NCBI GenBank assembly: GCA_011391495.1
Contig: JAABQK010000011.1
Coordinates: forward strand, 19,266-83,265
Reading direction: 5' to 3'
DNA length: 64,000 nucleotides
Source of the DNA: Hydrogenophaga sp.
Lineage (GTDB): Bacteria > Pseudomonadota > Gammaproteobacteria > Burkholderiales > Burkholderiaceae_C
Part shown: positions 7,240 through 16,486 of the stretch, one piece after another
Numbering within the stretch: the first letter of the stretch is position 1
Layout of the letters: each line of letters starts with the position of its first letter
Made by a program: the position numbers and the translations under genes
Notes under the pieces: model-generated
Databases searched by the model: none
Told to the model about the DNA's origin: nothing
What the model saw: only the letters and a program-made list of their open reading frames with translations

Positions 7240-9663
7240 TCAGGCTCGCAGGCGGGCTGCCACGCGGTGCCTCAGGGATTCGAGCACCTCTTGCACGGTC
7301 GCCTCGATTTCTTCGTCAGTCAGTGTAGCCTCGTCGCGGTTCAGCACCAGTCGAACGGCGAGGCTCTTTTCATCCTGGGCCAGACCCGTGCCAGAGTCAG
7401 CCTGCTTTTTAGGACGGTACACGTCAAACAGCACGGCGTCGCGCAGCAGACCGCCCCCACCGGACCGGATCGCATCCATCACGGCGGCGTGGGTCACCGA
7501 CTCCTTGACCACGATTGCGAGGTCGCGTTCGACCGCCTGGTGGCGACTCACGCCCTGGTACGCCGGCACGGAGCGGGCCAACACCGCGTCGAGTTCGAGT
7601 TCGAACAGGATTGGAGCCTGGCTCAGGTCGTAAGCCTGTCGCCACCTGGGATGCATCTCGCCCACATGCCCCATGCAACGCCCGTCCAGCCAGACACTGG
7701 CGCAACGACCAGGGTGCATGGCTGGGTGTTCCGCAGGACGGAACTCCGGAACCATGGGCGCCAGCAGCGCCTGTACGTCGCCCTTGGCGTCGAAGAAGTC
7801 CAGCGTGCGTTCGGGGCTGCCCCATTGCAGGGCATTGAGTGCGCCATAACCCAGACCGGCGACGCGCATGGGTTGATGGAAACCCGCCACGCTGGTGTGG
7901 CTATCGGTCACCGAAGGGTCCTTGAAGAACACGCGGCCCACTTCGAACAGGCGCACACGGTGCGCCTTGCGATCCAGATTGAACTTGAGCACTGCAATCA
8001 GGCTGCCCAGCAACGAGGAACGCATCACGCTCATCTGGCTGGCGATCGGATTCAGCAACTTGATGGGGTCGGCATTGCCAGCGAGTTCGCGCTCCCAGCG
8101 CTCATCCACAAAGCTGAAGTTGATGGTTTCCTGGTAGCCCAGCTGTGCCAGTTGGCGGCGCACGGCAAACGGACCCCGGCGTGCCTCGGTCCGGATCTTG
8201 GCGGTGATGGGTGCCAGCGGTGGCGTGTGCGGCAGTTGCTCGTAACCGATGATCCGCGCGACTTCCTCGATCAGATCCTCCTCGATCTGCAGGTCGAAGC
8301 GGAAAGCCGGTGGTGCCACCGTCACAGTCCCTTCGCCTTCGGTCACGTCCAGGCCCAGGCGGCGCAGCGCACCCGCGCACTGCTCCTGCGTGACCGCCAT
8401 GCCGATCACCTTGGCCGCCCGCGCGACGCGCAGTGTCACGGGCTTGCCCTCGGGCAGCGCCAGCGTCCGGTCTTCCAGAGGCCCGGCCTGGCCACCACAG
8501 ATATCCAGCACGAGCTGGGTGATGCGCTCCACATGCTCGACCGTGGTGGACGGATCCACGCCACGCTCGAAGCGGTGGCCCGCGTCGGTGCTGAAGTTGA
8601 AGCGGCGCGAGCGGCCAGCAATCGCCTTCGGCCACCAGAAGGCAGCCTCGATGAAAATGTTCTGCGTGTCGTCGGATACGGCCGTGGCATCACCACCCAT
8701 GATGCCGGCCAGTGACTCGACCGCCTGATCGTCGGCGATCACACCGACGGCTCCATCGACCGTCACGGTGTTGCCGTTGAGCAGCTTGAGCTGCTCGCCC
8801 TCGCGACCCCAGCGGACCTGCAGGCCGCCGTGGATCTTGTCGAGGTCAAAGATGTGCGAGGGACGACCCAGCTCGAACATCACGTAGTTGGAGATATCCA
8901 CCAGGGGAGAGACGCTGCGCTGGCCGCACCGCGCCAACCGCTCCACCATCCAGGCGGGCGTGACGGCGCGCGTGTTCACGCCTCGCACCACGCGGCCACT
9001 GAACCGACCGCAAAGATCGGGGGCCTGCACGCTGACGGGCAGGCGGTCTTGAATCTGCACCGGCATGACAGGGAACTCGGGCTGCAGCAGCGGTGAACCG
9101 GTCAGCGCCGACACCTCGCGCGCGATGCCGTACACGCTCAGGCAGTGGGCCAGATTGGGCGTGAGCTTGAGGGTGAACAGCATGTCGTCCAGACCCAGCT
9201 GCTTGCGGATACTGACGCCAACCACGGCGTCATCAACCAGCTCCAACAGACCGCTGCTCTCTTCCGAGATCTGCAGCTCTTTCGCTGAGCACAGCATGCC
9301 CTGACTCTCAACACCACGCAATTTGCCCAGCTTGATGGCAAAGGGCTTCCCATCTTCGCCCGGTGGCAGGAGCGCTCCCACGGTGGCGCACGGCACCTTG
9401 ATGCCGGCGCGCGCATTGGGCGCACCGCACACGATATTCAGCGGCTCGCCCTGCCCCACGTCCACCTGGCACACCCGCAGGCGGTCGGCGTTGGGGTGTT
9501 GCTCGGCGCTCAGGATCTGACCCACCACCACGCCGGTGAAGGCAGGCGCGAAGGGGCGCAGTTCCTCCACTTCCAGCCCAGCCATGGTCAGGGTGTCCGC
9601 CAGCTGCTGGCTGGTCAGTGGGGGGTTGCAGAAGGCACGCAGCCAGGATTCGGGAAATTGCAT
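7240..9663 (-). CDS. pheT: Phenylalanyl-tRNA synthetase beta subunit
   Basis: The 807-residue beta chain of the alpha2-beta2 enzyme that charges tRNA-Phe. Visible parts are the N-terminal tRNA-binding OB domain (about residues 39-150, VVGQILSAEQHPNADRL), the B3/B4 editing region that hydrolyses Tyr-tRNA-Phe, the B5 domain, the catalytic-like core, and the FDX-ACB anticodon domain at the C-terminus (DLAIVVKE). Length matches the family. It starts 18 bp after the pheS stop and is followed by ihfA, the standard order. Nothing unusual was seen. Confidence 0.97.
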   Translation of the reverse strand: MQFPESWLRAFCNPPLTSQQLADTLTMAGLEVEELRPFAPAFTGVVVGQILSAEQHPNADRLRVCQVDVGQGEPLNIVCGAPNARAGIKVPCATVGALLPPGEDGKPFAIKLGKLRGVESQGMLCSAKELQISEESSGLLELVDDAVVGVSIRKQLGLDDMLFTLKLTPNLAHCLSVYGIAREVSALTGSPLLQPEFPVMPVQIQDRLPVSVQAPDLCGRFSGRVVRGVNTRAVTPAWMVERLARCGQRSVSPLVDISNYVMFELGRPSHIFDLDKIHGGLQVRWGREGEQLKLLNGNTVTVDGAVGVIADDQAVESLAGIMGGDATAVSDDTQNIFIEAAFWWPKAIAGRSRRFNFSTDAGHRFERGVDPSTTVEHVERITQLVLDICGGQAGPLEDRTLALPEGKPVTLRVARAAKVIGMAVTQEQCAGALRRLGLDVTEGEGTVTVAPPAFRFDLQIEEDLIEEVARIIGYEQLPHTPPLAPITAKIRTEARRGPFAVRRQLAQLGYQETINFSFVDERWERELAGNADPIKLLNPIASQMSVMRSSLLGSLIAVLKFNLDRKAHRVRLFEVGRVFFKDPSVTDSHTSVAGFHQPMRVAGLGYGALNALQWGSPERTLDFFDAKGDVQALLAPMVPEFRPAEHPAMHPGRCASVWLDGRCMGHVGEMHPRWRQAYDLSQAPILFELELDAVLARSVPAYQGVSRHQAVERDLAIVVKESVTHAAVMDAIRSGGGGLLRDAVLFDVYRPKKQADSGTGLAQDEKSLAVRLVLNRDEATLTDEEIEATVQEVLESLRHRVAARLRA

Positions 9664-9681
9664 CTTGTCGTACCTACGGAA

Positions 9682-10734
9682 TCAACGGAACTGCGTGAGA
9701 AAGCGGATGTCGCCGTCAAAAAACAGGCGTAGATCGTTCACGCCATAGCGCAGCATGGTGAAGCGATCCAGCCCCATCCCGAAGGCGAAGCCGATGTAAC
9801 GCTCGGGGTCCAGGCCCATGTTGCGCACCACGTTCGGATGCACCTGCCCCGAGCCAGCCACTTCCAGCCAGCGCCCGGCCAGCGAGCCGCTCTGGAACTG
9901 GATGTCGATCTCGGCGCTGGGTTCGGTGAACGGGAAGAAACTGGGACGGAACCGCAGCACCAGATCGTCACGCTCGAAAAAGGCGCGGCAGAAATTCGTG
10001 AAGACGAACTTCAGGTCCTTGAAGCTCACGTTCTCGCCAATCCACAGACCTTCGCACTGGTGAAACATGGGCGAGTGCGTGGCATCGCTGTCCACGCGGT
10101 AGGTCCGGCCCGGCGCGATGACGCGGATTTCAGGCATCGCCTGACCGGTATCGCTCAGAGCACGGTGCTGCTCGACGTGCTGCAGGGCGTGGCGCACCTG
10201 CACCGGACTGGTGTGTGTGCGCAGGAGATTGGGTGCGTCCGCGCTGCCACCTTCGACATAGAAGGTGTCGTGCATCGAACGCGCCGGGTGATCGGCTGGC
10301 GTGTTGAGCGCGGTGAAGTTGAACCAGTCGGACTCGATCTCGGGGCCTTCGGCCACATCAAAACCCATGGAGCCAAAGATCGACTCGATGCGTTCCAGCG
10401 TGAGACTCACCGGGTGCAGACCACCTTGCCCGCGCTGCCGGCCGGGGAGGCTCACATCCAGCGCTTCCGCCTTGAGCTGGGCTTCCAGCTCGGCATCAGC
10501 GAGCGCCTGGCGGCGCGCATGCAGGGCACCTTCAATCGCCTGCTTGGCCTGGTTGATGGCAGCGCCGCGGGTCTTCTTTTCGTCGACGGACAAAGAGCCC
10601 ATGCCCTTCATCAGTTCCGTTATGCGACCCGACTTGCCCAGATAGACAGCCTTGGCATTTTCAAGATCGGCGGGGGTGGCTGCCTGCGCAAATCCTGCGC
10701 GGGCGCTCTCGACCAGTGCGTCCAACTCGTTCAT
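9682..10734 (-). CDS. pheS: Phenylalanyl-tRNA synthetase alpha subunit
   Basis: The 350-residue catalytic alpha chain. The N-terminal coiled-coil is predicted in residues 1-100. The class II synthetase core follows, with motif 2 around [15 protein letters not shown] and motif 3 as [13 protein letters not shown] near residues 318-330. A TRTHTS-like segment ([12 protein letters not shown]) marks the active site. It sits between rplT and pheT, and a hairpin with a T-run lies in the 120-bp leader, suggesting partial readthrough from rplT. Standard in every respect. Confidence 0.97.
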   Translation of the reverse strand: MNELDALVESARAGFAQAATPADLENAKAVYLGKSGRITELMKGMGSLSVDEKKTRGAAINQAKQAIEGALHARRQALADAELEAQLKAEALDVSLPGRQRGQGGLHPVSLTLERIESIFGSMGFDVAEGPEIESDWFNFTALNTPADHPARSMHDTFYVEGGSADAPNLLRTHTSPVQVRHALQHVEQHRALSDTGQAMPEIRVIAPGRTYRVDSDATHSPMFHQCEGLWIGENVSFKDLKFVFTNFCRAFFERDDLVLRFRPSFFPFTEPSAEIDIQFQSGSLAGRWLEVAGSGQVHPNVVRNMGLDPERYIGFAFGMGLDRFTMLRYGVNDLRLFFDGDIRFLTQFR

Positions 10735-10755
10735 GTGTGTCTTGTGCGTAAAAGC

Positions 10756-10806
10756 AAAAAAGGGGCTGAGAGCCGCGAGGGAAATCCCTCAAGCCTCAAC
10801 CCCTTT
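10756..10806 (-). terminator. Hairpin with T-run between rplT and pheS (attenuator-like)
   Basis: Read leftward, AAAGGGGTTGAG pairs with CTCAGCCCCTTT (one G-T pair) and encloses a second small hairpin GAGGG-AAAT-CCCTC. It is followed by six T residues, about 20 bp before the pheS ATG. It looks like an intrinsic terminator through which pheST transcription must read. No Phe-rich leader peptide was found upstream. Confidence 0.6.
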
Positions 10807-10854
10807 GAGCGACTGGGATCACCGCTGCATGCACAGCGACGATACCGCCGTGAA

Positions 10855-11214
10855 TCAAGCGGCCAGCTTGGCTTTGACTTGCTCCACGATGCTGTTGAAA
10901 GCAGCAACGTCGTTCACGGCCAGATCGGCCAGGACCTTGCGGTCGATTTCGATGGAGGCCTTTTTCAGGCCATTGGCGAACTGGCTGTACGTCAGGCCGC
11001 AAGCACGTGCACCGGCGTTGATACGCGCGATCCACAGCTGACGGAAGACGCGCTTCTTGGTACGGCGGTCACGGTAAGCGTACTGACCGGCCTTCATCAC
11101 CGCCTGTTTGGCGATGCGGAAGACGTTGCCGCGGCGACCGCGAAAGCCTTTTGCAAGGGCGAGAACTTTTTTGTGACGGGCGCGTGCCGTTACACCACGT
11201 TTGACGCGAGGCAT
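10855..11214 (-). CDS. rplT: 50S ribosomal protein L20
   Basis: A 119-residue basic protein of the large subunit, needed for early 23S rRNA assembly. It starts [18 protein letters not shown] and contains [22 protein letters not shown], both family signatures, with the RNA-binding helical C-terminal half ([15 protein letters not shown]). It lies 24 bp after rpmI, as in most bacteria. In other bacteria L20 represses its own operon by binding a leader RNA; no such structure could be confirmed by eye here. Confidence 0.97.
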   Translation of the reverse strand: MPRVKRGVTARARHKKVLALAKGFRGRRGNVFRIAKQAVMKAGQYAYRDRRTKKRVFRQLWIARINAGARACGLTYSQFANGLKKASIEIDRKVLADLAVNDVAAFNSIVEQVKAKLAA

Positions 11215-11238
11215 GTGTAGCTCCTTGTTCGTCGTTGA

Positions 11239-11442
11239 TCAAATGCCCATGCCGGGCAGCATCTGTGCCATGTGACCCATATTGGTCTCATGGACAGTCA
11301 CCGAACCGCGCAGGTGGCGCTTGTTCTTGGTGGTCTTCTTGGTCAAGATGTGACGTTTGAAGGCTTGACCGCGTTTGACGGTGCCACCGGGACGAACGCG
11401 AAAACGCTTTTTCGCGCTGCTCTTGGTCTTCATTTTGGGCAT
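11239..11442 (-). CDS. rpmI: 50S ribosomal protein L35
   Basis: A 67-residue strongly basic protein beginning [16 protein letters not shown], the L35 signature. The start at 11442 is chosen over an in-frame ATG two codons upstream because family members begin MPKMKT. It is between infC and rplT, with 179 bp between it and infC that holds an 8-bp stem hairpin at 11522-11541. Cotranscribed with rplT. Confidence 0.95.
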   Translation of the reverse strand: MPKMKTKSSAKKRFRVRPGGTVKRGQAFKRHILTKKTTKNKRHLRGSVTVHETNMGHMAQMLPGMGI

Positions 11443-11521
11443 CTTCATGCTCCTTTTTCATTTGTGCTCGTGAGGCGCTGCGAACCTTCCGCAGACTTGT
11501 TGGCCCCGAGCCACTTTTGAT

Positions 11522-11541
11522 GAAGTGCCGTCAGGCACTTC
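11522..11541 (-). promoter_or_regulatory. Hairpin in the infC-rpmI spacer
   Basis: An 8-bp perfect inverted repeat GAAGTGCC-GTCA-GGCACTTC lies in the spacer where L20 translational operators or RNA processing sites occur in other bacteria. There is no clear T-run after it in the leftward direction (TCATCAAAAG), so a regulatory or processing role is as likely as termination. Confidence 0.35.
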
Positions 11542-11627
11542 GTTCGGCACCATGGCTTTCGCCAGATACCTCGAACCAGCAGGAGACTACCCTGCCGGTC
11601 CAATTCTTTTTGCTTCCTTGCCGGCGT

Positions 11628-12239
11628 TCAGGCCGCCGGCTGTTCAGCACCTTGCACCGGCGCCTCAGAGACTTTGGCACCACCGCCACCGGCCTTCTTG
11701 CGTCCAGGCGCAATCATCATGATCATCTGGCGCCCTTCCAGCTTGGGGAACTGCTCCACCACGATGGAATCGGCCAGCTCGTCACGGATGCGGTTGAGCA
11801 GGGCCAGACCCAACTCCTGGTGCGTGATCTCGCGACCGCGAAAGCGCAGCGTGATCTTGCATTTGTCACCGTCATCGAGAAAGCGCCGGATGTTGCGCAT
11901 CTTGATGTTGTAGTCACCCTCATCGGTACCAGGACGGAATTTGATCTCCTTGATCTCAATGACCGTCTGCTTGGCCTTGGCTTCCGCAGCTTTCTTCTGT
12001 TCCTGGTACTTGAACTTGCCGTAGTCCATCAGGCGACACACCGGGGGGATGGCGGTGGCCGCAATCTCGACCAGATCCACATCCAGCTCACCGGCCATGC
12101 GCAGCGCTTCTTGCAGACTGACGATACCCAACGGCTCGTTCTCCGGACCGTTGAGGCGAACCTCAGGCGCCATGATTTCACGGTTCAGTCGGTGTGCGCG
12201 CTCTTCACGCTGGCGGCGGTCGCGAAAGTTGGTAGCTAT
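11628..12239 (-). CDS. infC: Translation initiation factor IF-3, with non-canonical AUA start
   Basis: IF-3 keeps 30S subunits free and proofreads the start codon and initiator tRNA. The N-domain ([18 protein letters not shown], then [10 protein letters not shown]) and C-domain ([18 protein letters not shown]) are complete only if translation begins at an ATA codon, 12239-12237, preceded by AAAGGAAACCACC. The first in-frame ATG (12173) would delete the conserved basic N-terminus. Use of an unusual start codon is characteristic of infC, where IF-3 represses its own mRNA by rejecting it. From ATA the protein is 203 residues. It lies downstream of thrS and upstream of rpmI. The ATA choice is inferred from conservation and SD spacing. 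Confidence 0.9.
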   Translation of the reverse strand: MATNFRDRRQREERAHRLNREIMAPEVRLNGPENEPLGIVSLQEALRMAGELDVDLVEIAATAIPPVCRLMDYGKFKYQEQKKAAEAKAKQTVIEIKEIKFRPGTDEGDYNIKMRNIRRFLDDGDKCKITLRFRGREITHQELGLALLNRIRDELADSIVVEQFPKLEGRQMIMMIAPGRKKAGGGGAKVSEAPVQGAEQPAA

Positions 12240-12274
12240 GGTGGTTTCCTTTGTGTGGGCAGTTCAAACAATCA

Positions 12275-12293
12275 GGCAGGCCACAGGCCTGCC
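12275..12293 (-). promoter_or_regulatory. 8-bp stem hairpin between thrS and infC
   Basis: GGCAGGCC-ACA-GGCCTGCC is a perfect palindromic stem in the 110-bp thrS-infC spacer, 35 bp upstream of the AUA start. T-content after it is low in the leftward direction (TGATTGTTTG), so it may be a weak terminator or an RNA-structure element. Confidence 0.4.
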
Positions 12294-12349
12294 CTGCTGC
12301 ATCCGCGATGTGCGCAGCAGCCGCGAGGGAGTCAACCGGATGTTTGAGT

Positions 12350-14269
12350 TCAAACTTTGGAAGAAACGTCTGCCGCAATCAGTCTGGAAAACTCTTCCAG
12401 CGGCATGACGCCGAGGTCTTTGTTACCCCGCGCCCGCACAGCCACAGCGCCAGCGGCCCTCTCCTTGTCGCCCACGACAAGGATGTAAGGCGGCTTTTGC
12501 AACGCGTGCTCTCGTATTTTATACGTAATTTTCTCGTTGCGCAGATCAGCCTCGGCCCTAAGCCCTTGATTTTGCAGCGATTTGACGATTTCACGACAGT
12601 AATCGCTCTGCGCGTCGGTGATATTGAGCACCGCCACCTGCACCGGCGCGAGCCATACGGGCAGCGCGCCCGCATGTTCTTCGATCAGGATGCCGATGAA
12701 ACGCTCCAGGCTGCCGACGATCGCGCGGTGCAGCATCACCGGCCGCTGACGACTGCCGTCTTCGGCCACATACTCGGCGTCCAGCCGCTCGGGCATGGAA
12801 AAGTCGACCTGGATGGTGCCGCACTGCCACTGGCGTCCGATGGCATCCTTCAGGGTGTATTCGATCTTCGGACCATAGAACGCACCTTCGCCGGGCGAGA
12901 TTTCAAACTCGCAGCCCGAGGCACGCAGGCTCTCCATCAGCGCATGTTCGGCCTTGTCCCAGATGGCGTCGCTGCCGATGCGTGCGTCTGGCCGGGTCGC
13001 AATCTTGTAGATGATGTTTCTGAAACCGAAGTCGGCGTAGACCTTCTGGAGCAGCGTCGTGTAGGCCACACACTCGGCCAGGATCTGGTCTTCCGTGCAG
13101 AAAATGTGACCATCGTCCTGCGTGAAGCCGCGCACGCGCATGATCCCGTGCAGGCCACCACTGGGTTCGTTGCGATGGCATTGCCCGAATTCACCGTAGC
13201 GCAATGGCAAGTCGCGGTAGCTCTTGATGCCCTGCTTGAAGATCAGGATGTGACCCGGACAGTTCATGGGCTTCAAGGCGTAGTCGCGCTTTTCACTCTC
13301 GGTGGTGAACATGTTGTCGCGGTACTTGTCCCAATGGCCGGTTTTCTCCCACAGACCCTTGTCCAGAAGCTGCGGACCCTTGACTTCCTGGTAACCGTTC
13401 TCGCGGTACACGCGGCGCATGTACTGCTCCACCTCCTGCCACAGCGTCCAGCCCTTGGGATGCCAGAACACCAGGCCGGGCGCGTGGTCGTCGATATGGA
13501 ACAGATCCAACTCACGCCCCAGCTTGCGGTGGTCGCGTTTCTCGGCCTCCTCCAGCATGGTCAGGTGCTGCTGCAGGTCTTCCTTGCTCGCCCAGGCCGT
13601 GCCGTAGATGCGCTGGAGCATCTCGTTTCGATGGTCACCGCGCCAGTAGGCTCCCGCCACTTTCATCAACTTGAAGTGCTTGAGCTTCCCGGTGCTCGGC
13701 ACGTGCGGGCCGCGGCACAGGTCTTCGAATGCCCCTTCGCGGTAGAGCGACACATCCTCGTTGCTCGGAATGCTCGCAATGATCTCGGCCTTGTAGTGCT
13801 CACCCAGGCCCTTGAAATGGTCCACCGCCTCGTCGCGCGGCAGCACGCGGCGCACGACCGGTTCATCCTTCGCGGCCAGCTCGGCCATGCGCTTCTCGAT
13901 GGCGACCAGGTCCTCAGGCGTGAACGGGCGCTTGTAGGAGAAGTCGTAGAAGAAACCGTTTTCGATCACCGGGCCGATCGTCACCTGCGCATCGGGAAAC
14001 AGTTCTTTCACGGCATACGCCAACAGGTGGGCCGTGGAATGCCGAATCACCTCCAAACCATCAGCGTCCTTCGCCGTGACGATGGACACGTGACTGTCGA
14101 GGGTAATCTGATAGCTGGTATCGACGACACGGGCCGCATCGCCCTGACCAATCTTCCCTGCCAGCGCAGCCTTGGCCAAGCCAGAGCCAATGGAGGCAGC
14201 AACCTCGGCGACTGTGACCGGGCCGGGGTACTCACGTTGCGAACCGTCAGGGAGCGTGATGTGAAGCAT
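12350..14269 (-). CDS. thrS: Threonyl-tRNA synthetase
   Basis: A 639-residue class II synthetase. The order is TGS domain (first 60 residues, [11 protein letters not shown]), the editing domain with the zinc-like [11 protein letters not shown] motif near 73, the SAD-like linker, the catalytic core with a zinc site ([12 protein letters not shown]) and motif 3 ([19 protein letters not shown]), and an anticodon domain at the C-terminus. The ATG at 14269 is chosen as family members start M-TLPDG; a longer reading (to 14299) would overlap a terminator hairpin. This hairpin and a Thr-rich short ORF upstream suggest attenuation. Confidence 0.96.
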   Translation of the reverse strand: MLHITLPDGSQREYPGPVTVAEVAASIGSGLAKAALAGKIGQGDAARVVDTSYQITLDSHVSIVTAKDADGLEVIRHSTAHLLAYAVKELFPDAQVTIGPVIENGFFYDFSYKRPFTPEDLVAIEKRMAELAAKDEPVVRRVLPRDEAVDHFKGLGEHYKAEIIASIPSNEDVSLYREGAFEDLCRGPHVPSTGKLKHFKLMKVAGAYWRGDHRNEMLQRIYGTAWASKEDLQQHLTMLEEAEKRDHRKLGRELDLFHIDDHAPGLVFWHPKGWTLWQEVEQYMRRVYRENGYQEVKGPQLLDKGLWEKTGHWDKYRDNMFTTESEKRDYALKPMNCPGHILIFKQGIKSYRDLPLRYGEFGQCHRNEPSGGLHGIMRVRGFTQDDGHIFCTEDQILAECVAYTTLLQKVYADFGFRNIIYKIATRPDARIGSDAIWDKAEHALMESLRASGCEFEISPGEGAFYGPKIEYTLKDAIGRQWQCGTIQVDFSMPERLDAEYVAEDGSRQRPVMLHRAIVGSLERFIGILIEEHAGALPVWLAPVQVAVLNITDAQSDYCREIVKSLQNQGLRAEADLRNEKITYKIREHALQKPPYILVVGDKERAAGAVAVRARGNKDLGVMPLEEFSRLIAADVSSKV

Positions 14270-14275
14270 GGAACA

Positions 14276-14309
14276 TCCAAAAATGAAAAAGCGCGGCATG
14301 GGCCGCGCT
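14276..14309 (-). terminator. Terminator-like hairpin in the thrS leader (candidate attenuator)
   Basis: Read leftward, AGCGCGGC-CCAT-GCCGCGCT is a perfect 8-bp GC-rich stem followed by TTTTTCATTTTT, ending seven bases before the thrS ATG. Such a complete terminator immediately ahead of an essential gene implies conditional readthrough. A 13-codon Thr-rich ORF ends 46 bp upstream of the stem. Confidence 0.6.
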
Positions 14310-14354
14310 GGAAGAGGTCGAGAAAGGCAATCAGGCAGGCGCGATCTGCCGGCC

Positions 14355-14396
14355 TCACGTGGCCGAAAGGAAAGACGACGTAGTTCGCGGTGTCAT
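14355..14396 (-). CDS. Short Thr-rich ORF, candidate leader peptide of thrS
   Basis: Thirteen codons, ATG to TGA, translate as [13 protein letters not shown]: four Thr and three Ser. The ATG overlaps the TGA of another 14-codon ORF ([14 protein letters not shown]) that has a good SD (AAGGGG), so it could be translationally coupled. It is followed by small hairpins and a full terminator just before thrS. The arrangement matches ribosome-mediated attenuation responding to charged tRNA-Thr. This is inference from layout; an antiterminator pairing could not be established by eye. Confidence 0.4.
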   Translation of the reverse strand: MTPRTTSSFLSAT

Positions 14397-14577
14397 AACC
14401 AAGCTGCCTTTCTCACTCTGATTTGATTTGCCTTCATTTTACCCGCCCCTTTTGACGCGGACTTGGGCGCAGCCAGCCCTGCTGGCGGATCGCACGAGGA
14501 TGTGGCACAAAACCGGATTAAGGAGGAAACTCGAAAAGCAAGACAGATTCCCTGTTGCGTCATTCCGGAGTTGAACC

Positions 14578-14958
14578 ATGACATCTCAGACTTTACGCCC
14601 ATCGGTTGCAGCCCTTCTTCTGGGGATCGCCAGCCTGTCCGGCTGTGTGGTCGGCCCGGCGCCATATGGCCCATTGGCCTACCCCAGCTACCCGGTGTAC
14701 TCACAACCAGCGCCCTACCCGCTGGATGGCGTCATCATGAGCACGACACCACCGCCCCCGCCTCGCGTCGAGGTGATTCCCGCCTTGCCGTTCGTGGGTG
14801 CGATCTGGATCAGTGGCTACTGGAACTGGAGCGACAACCGGCACGTCTGGGTGCCCGGTCATTACGCCCGTCCAGTCCCGGGCCATCGTTTCCAGCCCCA
14901 TCGCTGGGAGCAAGGCCGTGGCGGCTGGCACCTGAGCGGTGGTTTCTGGACCCGTTGA
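14578..14958 (+). CDS. YXWGXW-repeat lipoprotein
   Basis: A 126-residue envelope protein. The lipobox LSGC puts the acylated Cys at residue 23, after a signal peptide. The mature part is rich in Pro and Tyr (residues 28-65), then has the YXWGXW-type repeats seen in a family of small proteobacterial lipoproteins: GYWNWSDNRHVWVPGHY near 80-97 and HRWEQGRGGWHLSGGFW at the C-terminus. Function is unknown. It is transcribed alone, convergent with aceA, and shares the terminator at 14978-15006. Confidence 0.8.
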   Translation: MTSQTLRPSVAALLLGIASLSGCVVGPAPYGPLAYPSYPVYSQPAPYPLDGVIMSTTPPPPPRVEVIPALPFVGAIWISGYWNWSDNRHVWVPGHYARPVPGHRFQPHRWEQGRGGWHLSGGFWTR

Positions 14959-14977
14959 GCGCTGGCATCGAGCCATG

Positions 14978-15006
14978 AAAAAAGCCCGCAGGTGGAACCT
15001 GCGGGC
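14978..15006 (-). terminator. Terminator downstream of aceA
   Basis: A 10-bp perfect stem GCCCGCAGGT/ACCTGCGGGC with a 3-nt loop (14984-15006), followed leftward by six T residues. It begins 26 bp after the aceA stop and may also act on the convergent lipoprotein gene. Confidence 0.88.
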
Positions 15007-15031
15007 CGGGATGCCAGGGGTCAGCCGGAGA

Positions 15032-16363
15032 TCAGTGGAACTGCTCTTCTTCGGTCGAGCCGGTCAGGGCTTTCACGGAAGACGAACCGCCCTGAATCAC
15101 GGTGGTCACATCGTCGAAGTAACCAGCGCCCACTTCCTGCTGGTGCGACACGAAGGTGTAACCCTTGTCGCGAGCAGCAAATTCGGGCTCCTGCACCATG
15201 TTGACGTAGTGCTTCATGCCTTCTCCGCGAGCGTAAGCGTGGGCGAACTGGAAGGTGTTGAACCAGTTGATGTGGATGCCGGCCAGCGTGATGAACTGGT
15301 AGCGGTAGCCCAGAGCAGCCAGGTCTTCCTGGAAAGAAGCGATCTGCTTGTCGTCCAGATTCTTCTTCCAGTTGAAAGATGGCGAGCAGTTGTACGACAG
15401 CAGCTTGCCCGGGCAGGCGGCTTGCACGGCTTGCGCGAACTCACGGGCAAAGCCGATGTCGGGCACGCCAGTCTCGCACCACACCAGGTCGGCGTAGGGG
15501 GCGTAGGCGACGCCGCGGCTGATGGCTTGTTCCAGGCCGTTCTTGACGCGGTAGAAACCTTCCTGTGTGCGCTCGCCAGTCAGGAAAGGCTTGTCGTTGG
15601 CGTCGTGGTCACTGGTGATCAGGTTGGCAGCTTCGGCATCGGTGCGGGCGAGCACGATGGTGGAGACACCCATCACGTCAGCGGCGAAGCGGGCGGCGAT
15701 CAGCTTCTCGCAGGCTTCCTGCGTGGGCACCAGCACCTTGCCACCCATGTGGCCACACTTCTTCACAGCGGCCAGCTGGTCTTCGAAATGAACGCCAGCA
15801 GCACCGGCGGCGATCATGTTCTTCATCAGTTCGAAGGCGTTCAGAACGCCACCGAAACCGGCTTCAGCGTCGGCCACGATCGGCAGGAAGTAGTCGATGA
15901 ATTCAGGCGAGCCCGGCTCGATGCCACGGCCCCACTGGATTTCGTCGGCGCGCTTGAAGGTGTTGTTGATGCGGCGAACCATGGTCGGCACCGAGTCGTA
16001 GGCGTACAGCGACTGGTCGGGGTACATGGTTTCGCTGGTGTTGCCGTCGGCGGCGACTTGCCAGCCCGACAGGTACACAGCTTCCAGACCGGCCTTGGCC
16101 TGCTGCATGGCCTGACCAGCGGAGATCGCGCCGAAGGCGTTCACATAACCCTTCTTGGCGCCGCCGTTGACCTTGTCCCACAGCTTCTCTGCGCCGCGCT
16201 TGGCCAGCGTGTGCTCGATCTGCATGCTGCCGCGCAGGCGCACGACGTCAGCGGCGGAATAGCCACGCTTCACGCCCTTCCAGCGGGGGTTGGTGGCCCA
16301 GTCTTTTTCCAGGGCTTCAATTTGCTGTTGGCGGCTCAGCTGTTCGGTGAGGGATTGGGGCAT
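15032..16363 (-). CDS. aceA: Isocitrate lyase
   Basis: A 443-residue glyoxylate-shunt enzyme that cleaves isocitrate to glyoxylate and succinate, needed for growth on acetate or fatty acids. The catalytic loop [10 protein letters not shown], with the active-site Cys, is present, as are the SWQVAADGN start of the barrel and the WCETGVPD metal site. The ATG at 16363 has GGAGA 8 nt upstream and matches the usual MPQSLTEQ start. The partner malate synthase (aceB/glcB) is not in the window. The 400-bp AT-rich upstream region carries palindromic repeats that likely bind its regulator. Acs, also in the window, supplies the acetate-derived acetyl-CoA. Confidence 0.96.
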   Translation of the reverse strand: MPQSLTEQLSRQQQIEALEKDWATNPRWKGVKRGYSAADVVRLRGSMQIEHTLAKRGAEKLWDKVNGGAKKGYVNAFGAISAGQAMQQAKAGLEAVYLSGWQVAADGNTSETMYPDQSLYAYDSVPTMVRRINNTFKRADEIQWGRGIEPGSPEFIDYFLPIVADAEAGFGGVLNAFELMKNMIAAGAAGVHFEDQLAAVKKCGHMGGKVLVPTQEACEKLIAARFAADVMGVSTIVLARTDAEAANLITSDHDANDKPFLTGERTQEGFYRVKNGLEQAISRGVAYAPYADLVWCETGVPDIGFAREFAQAVQAACPGKLLSYNCSPSFNWKKNLDDKQIASFQEDLAALGYRYQFITLAGIHINWFNTFQFAHAYARGEGMKHYVNMVQEPEFAARDKGYTFVSHQQEVGAGYFDDVTTVIQGGSSSVKALTGSTEEEQFH

Positions 16364-16442
16364 TTGAATACTCTCCGTGAGGTTGATACAAGGGGTCGGC
16401 AAGGTTGCCATGCAAGTCGGGTGCCGATGAACAGACTTTAAG

Positions 16443-16454
16443 TCTTGTAGAAGA
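16443..16454. promoter_or_regulatory. Second TCTT-N4-AAGA site upstream of aceA
   Basis: TCTT-GTAG-AAGA has the same half-sites and spacing as the perfect palindrome 30 bp away, about three helical turns, so the two could be bound cooperatively. It lies 80-91 bp upstream of the aceA start. Confidence 0.45.
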
Positions 16455-16470
16455 GTTTTGGAACATCTTA

Positions 16471-16486
16471 TGTCTTATATAAGACA
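16471..16486. promoter_or_regulatory. Perfect 16-bp palindrome TGTCTTATATAAGACA upstream of aceA
   Basis: The sequence is identical to its own reverse complement and lies 108 bp upstream of the aceA ATG in an AT-rich tract. Length and symmetry suit a dimeric regulator such as a GntR or IclR-type glyoxylate-shunt repressor; the family is not identifiable from sequence. Confidence 0.6.

Noticed and set aside
12240..12349. Possible small gene between thrS and infC
   Set aside because: Only fragments without an SD; the space holds hairpins.
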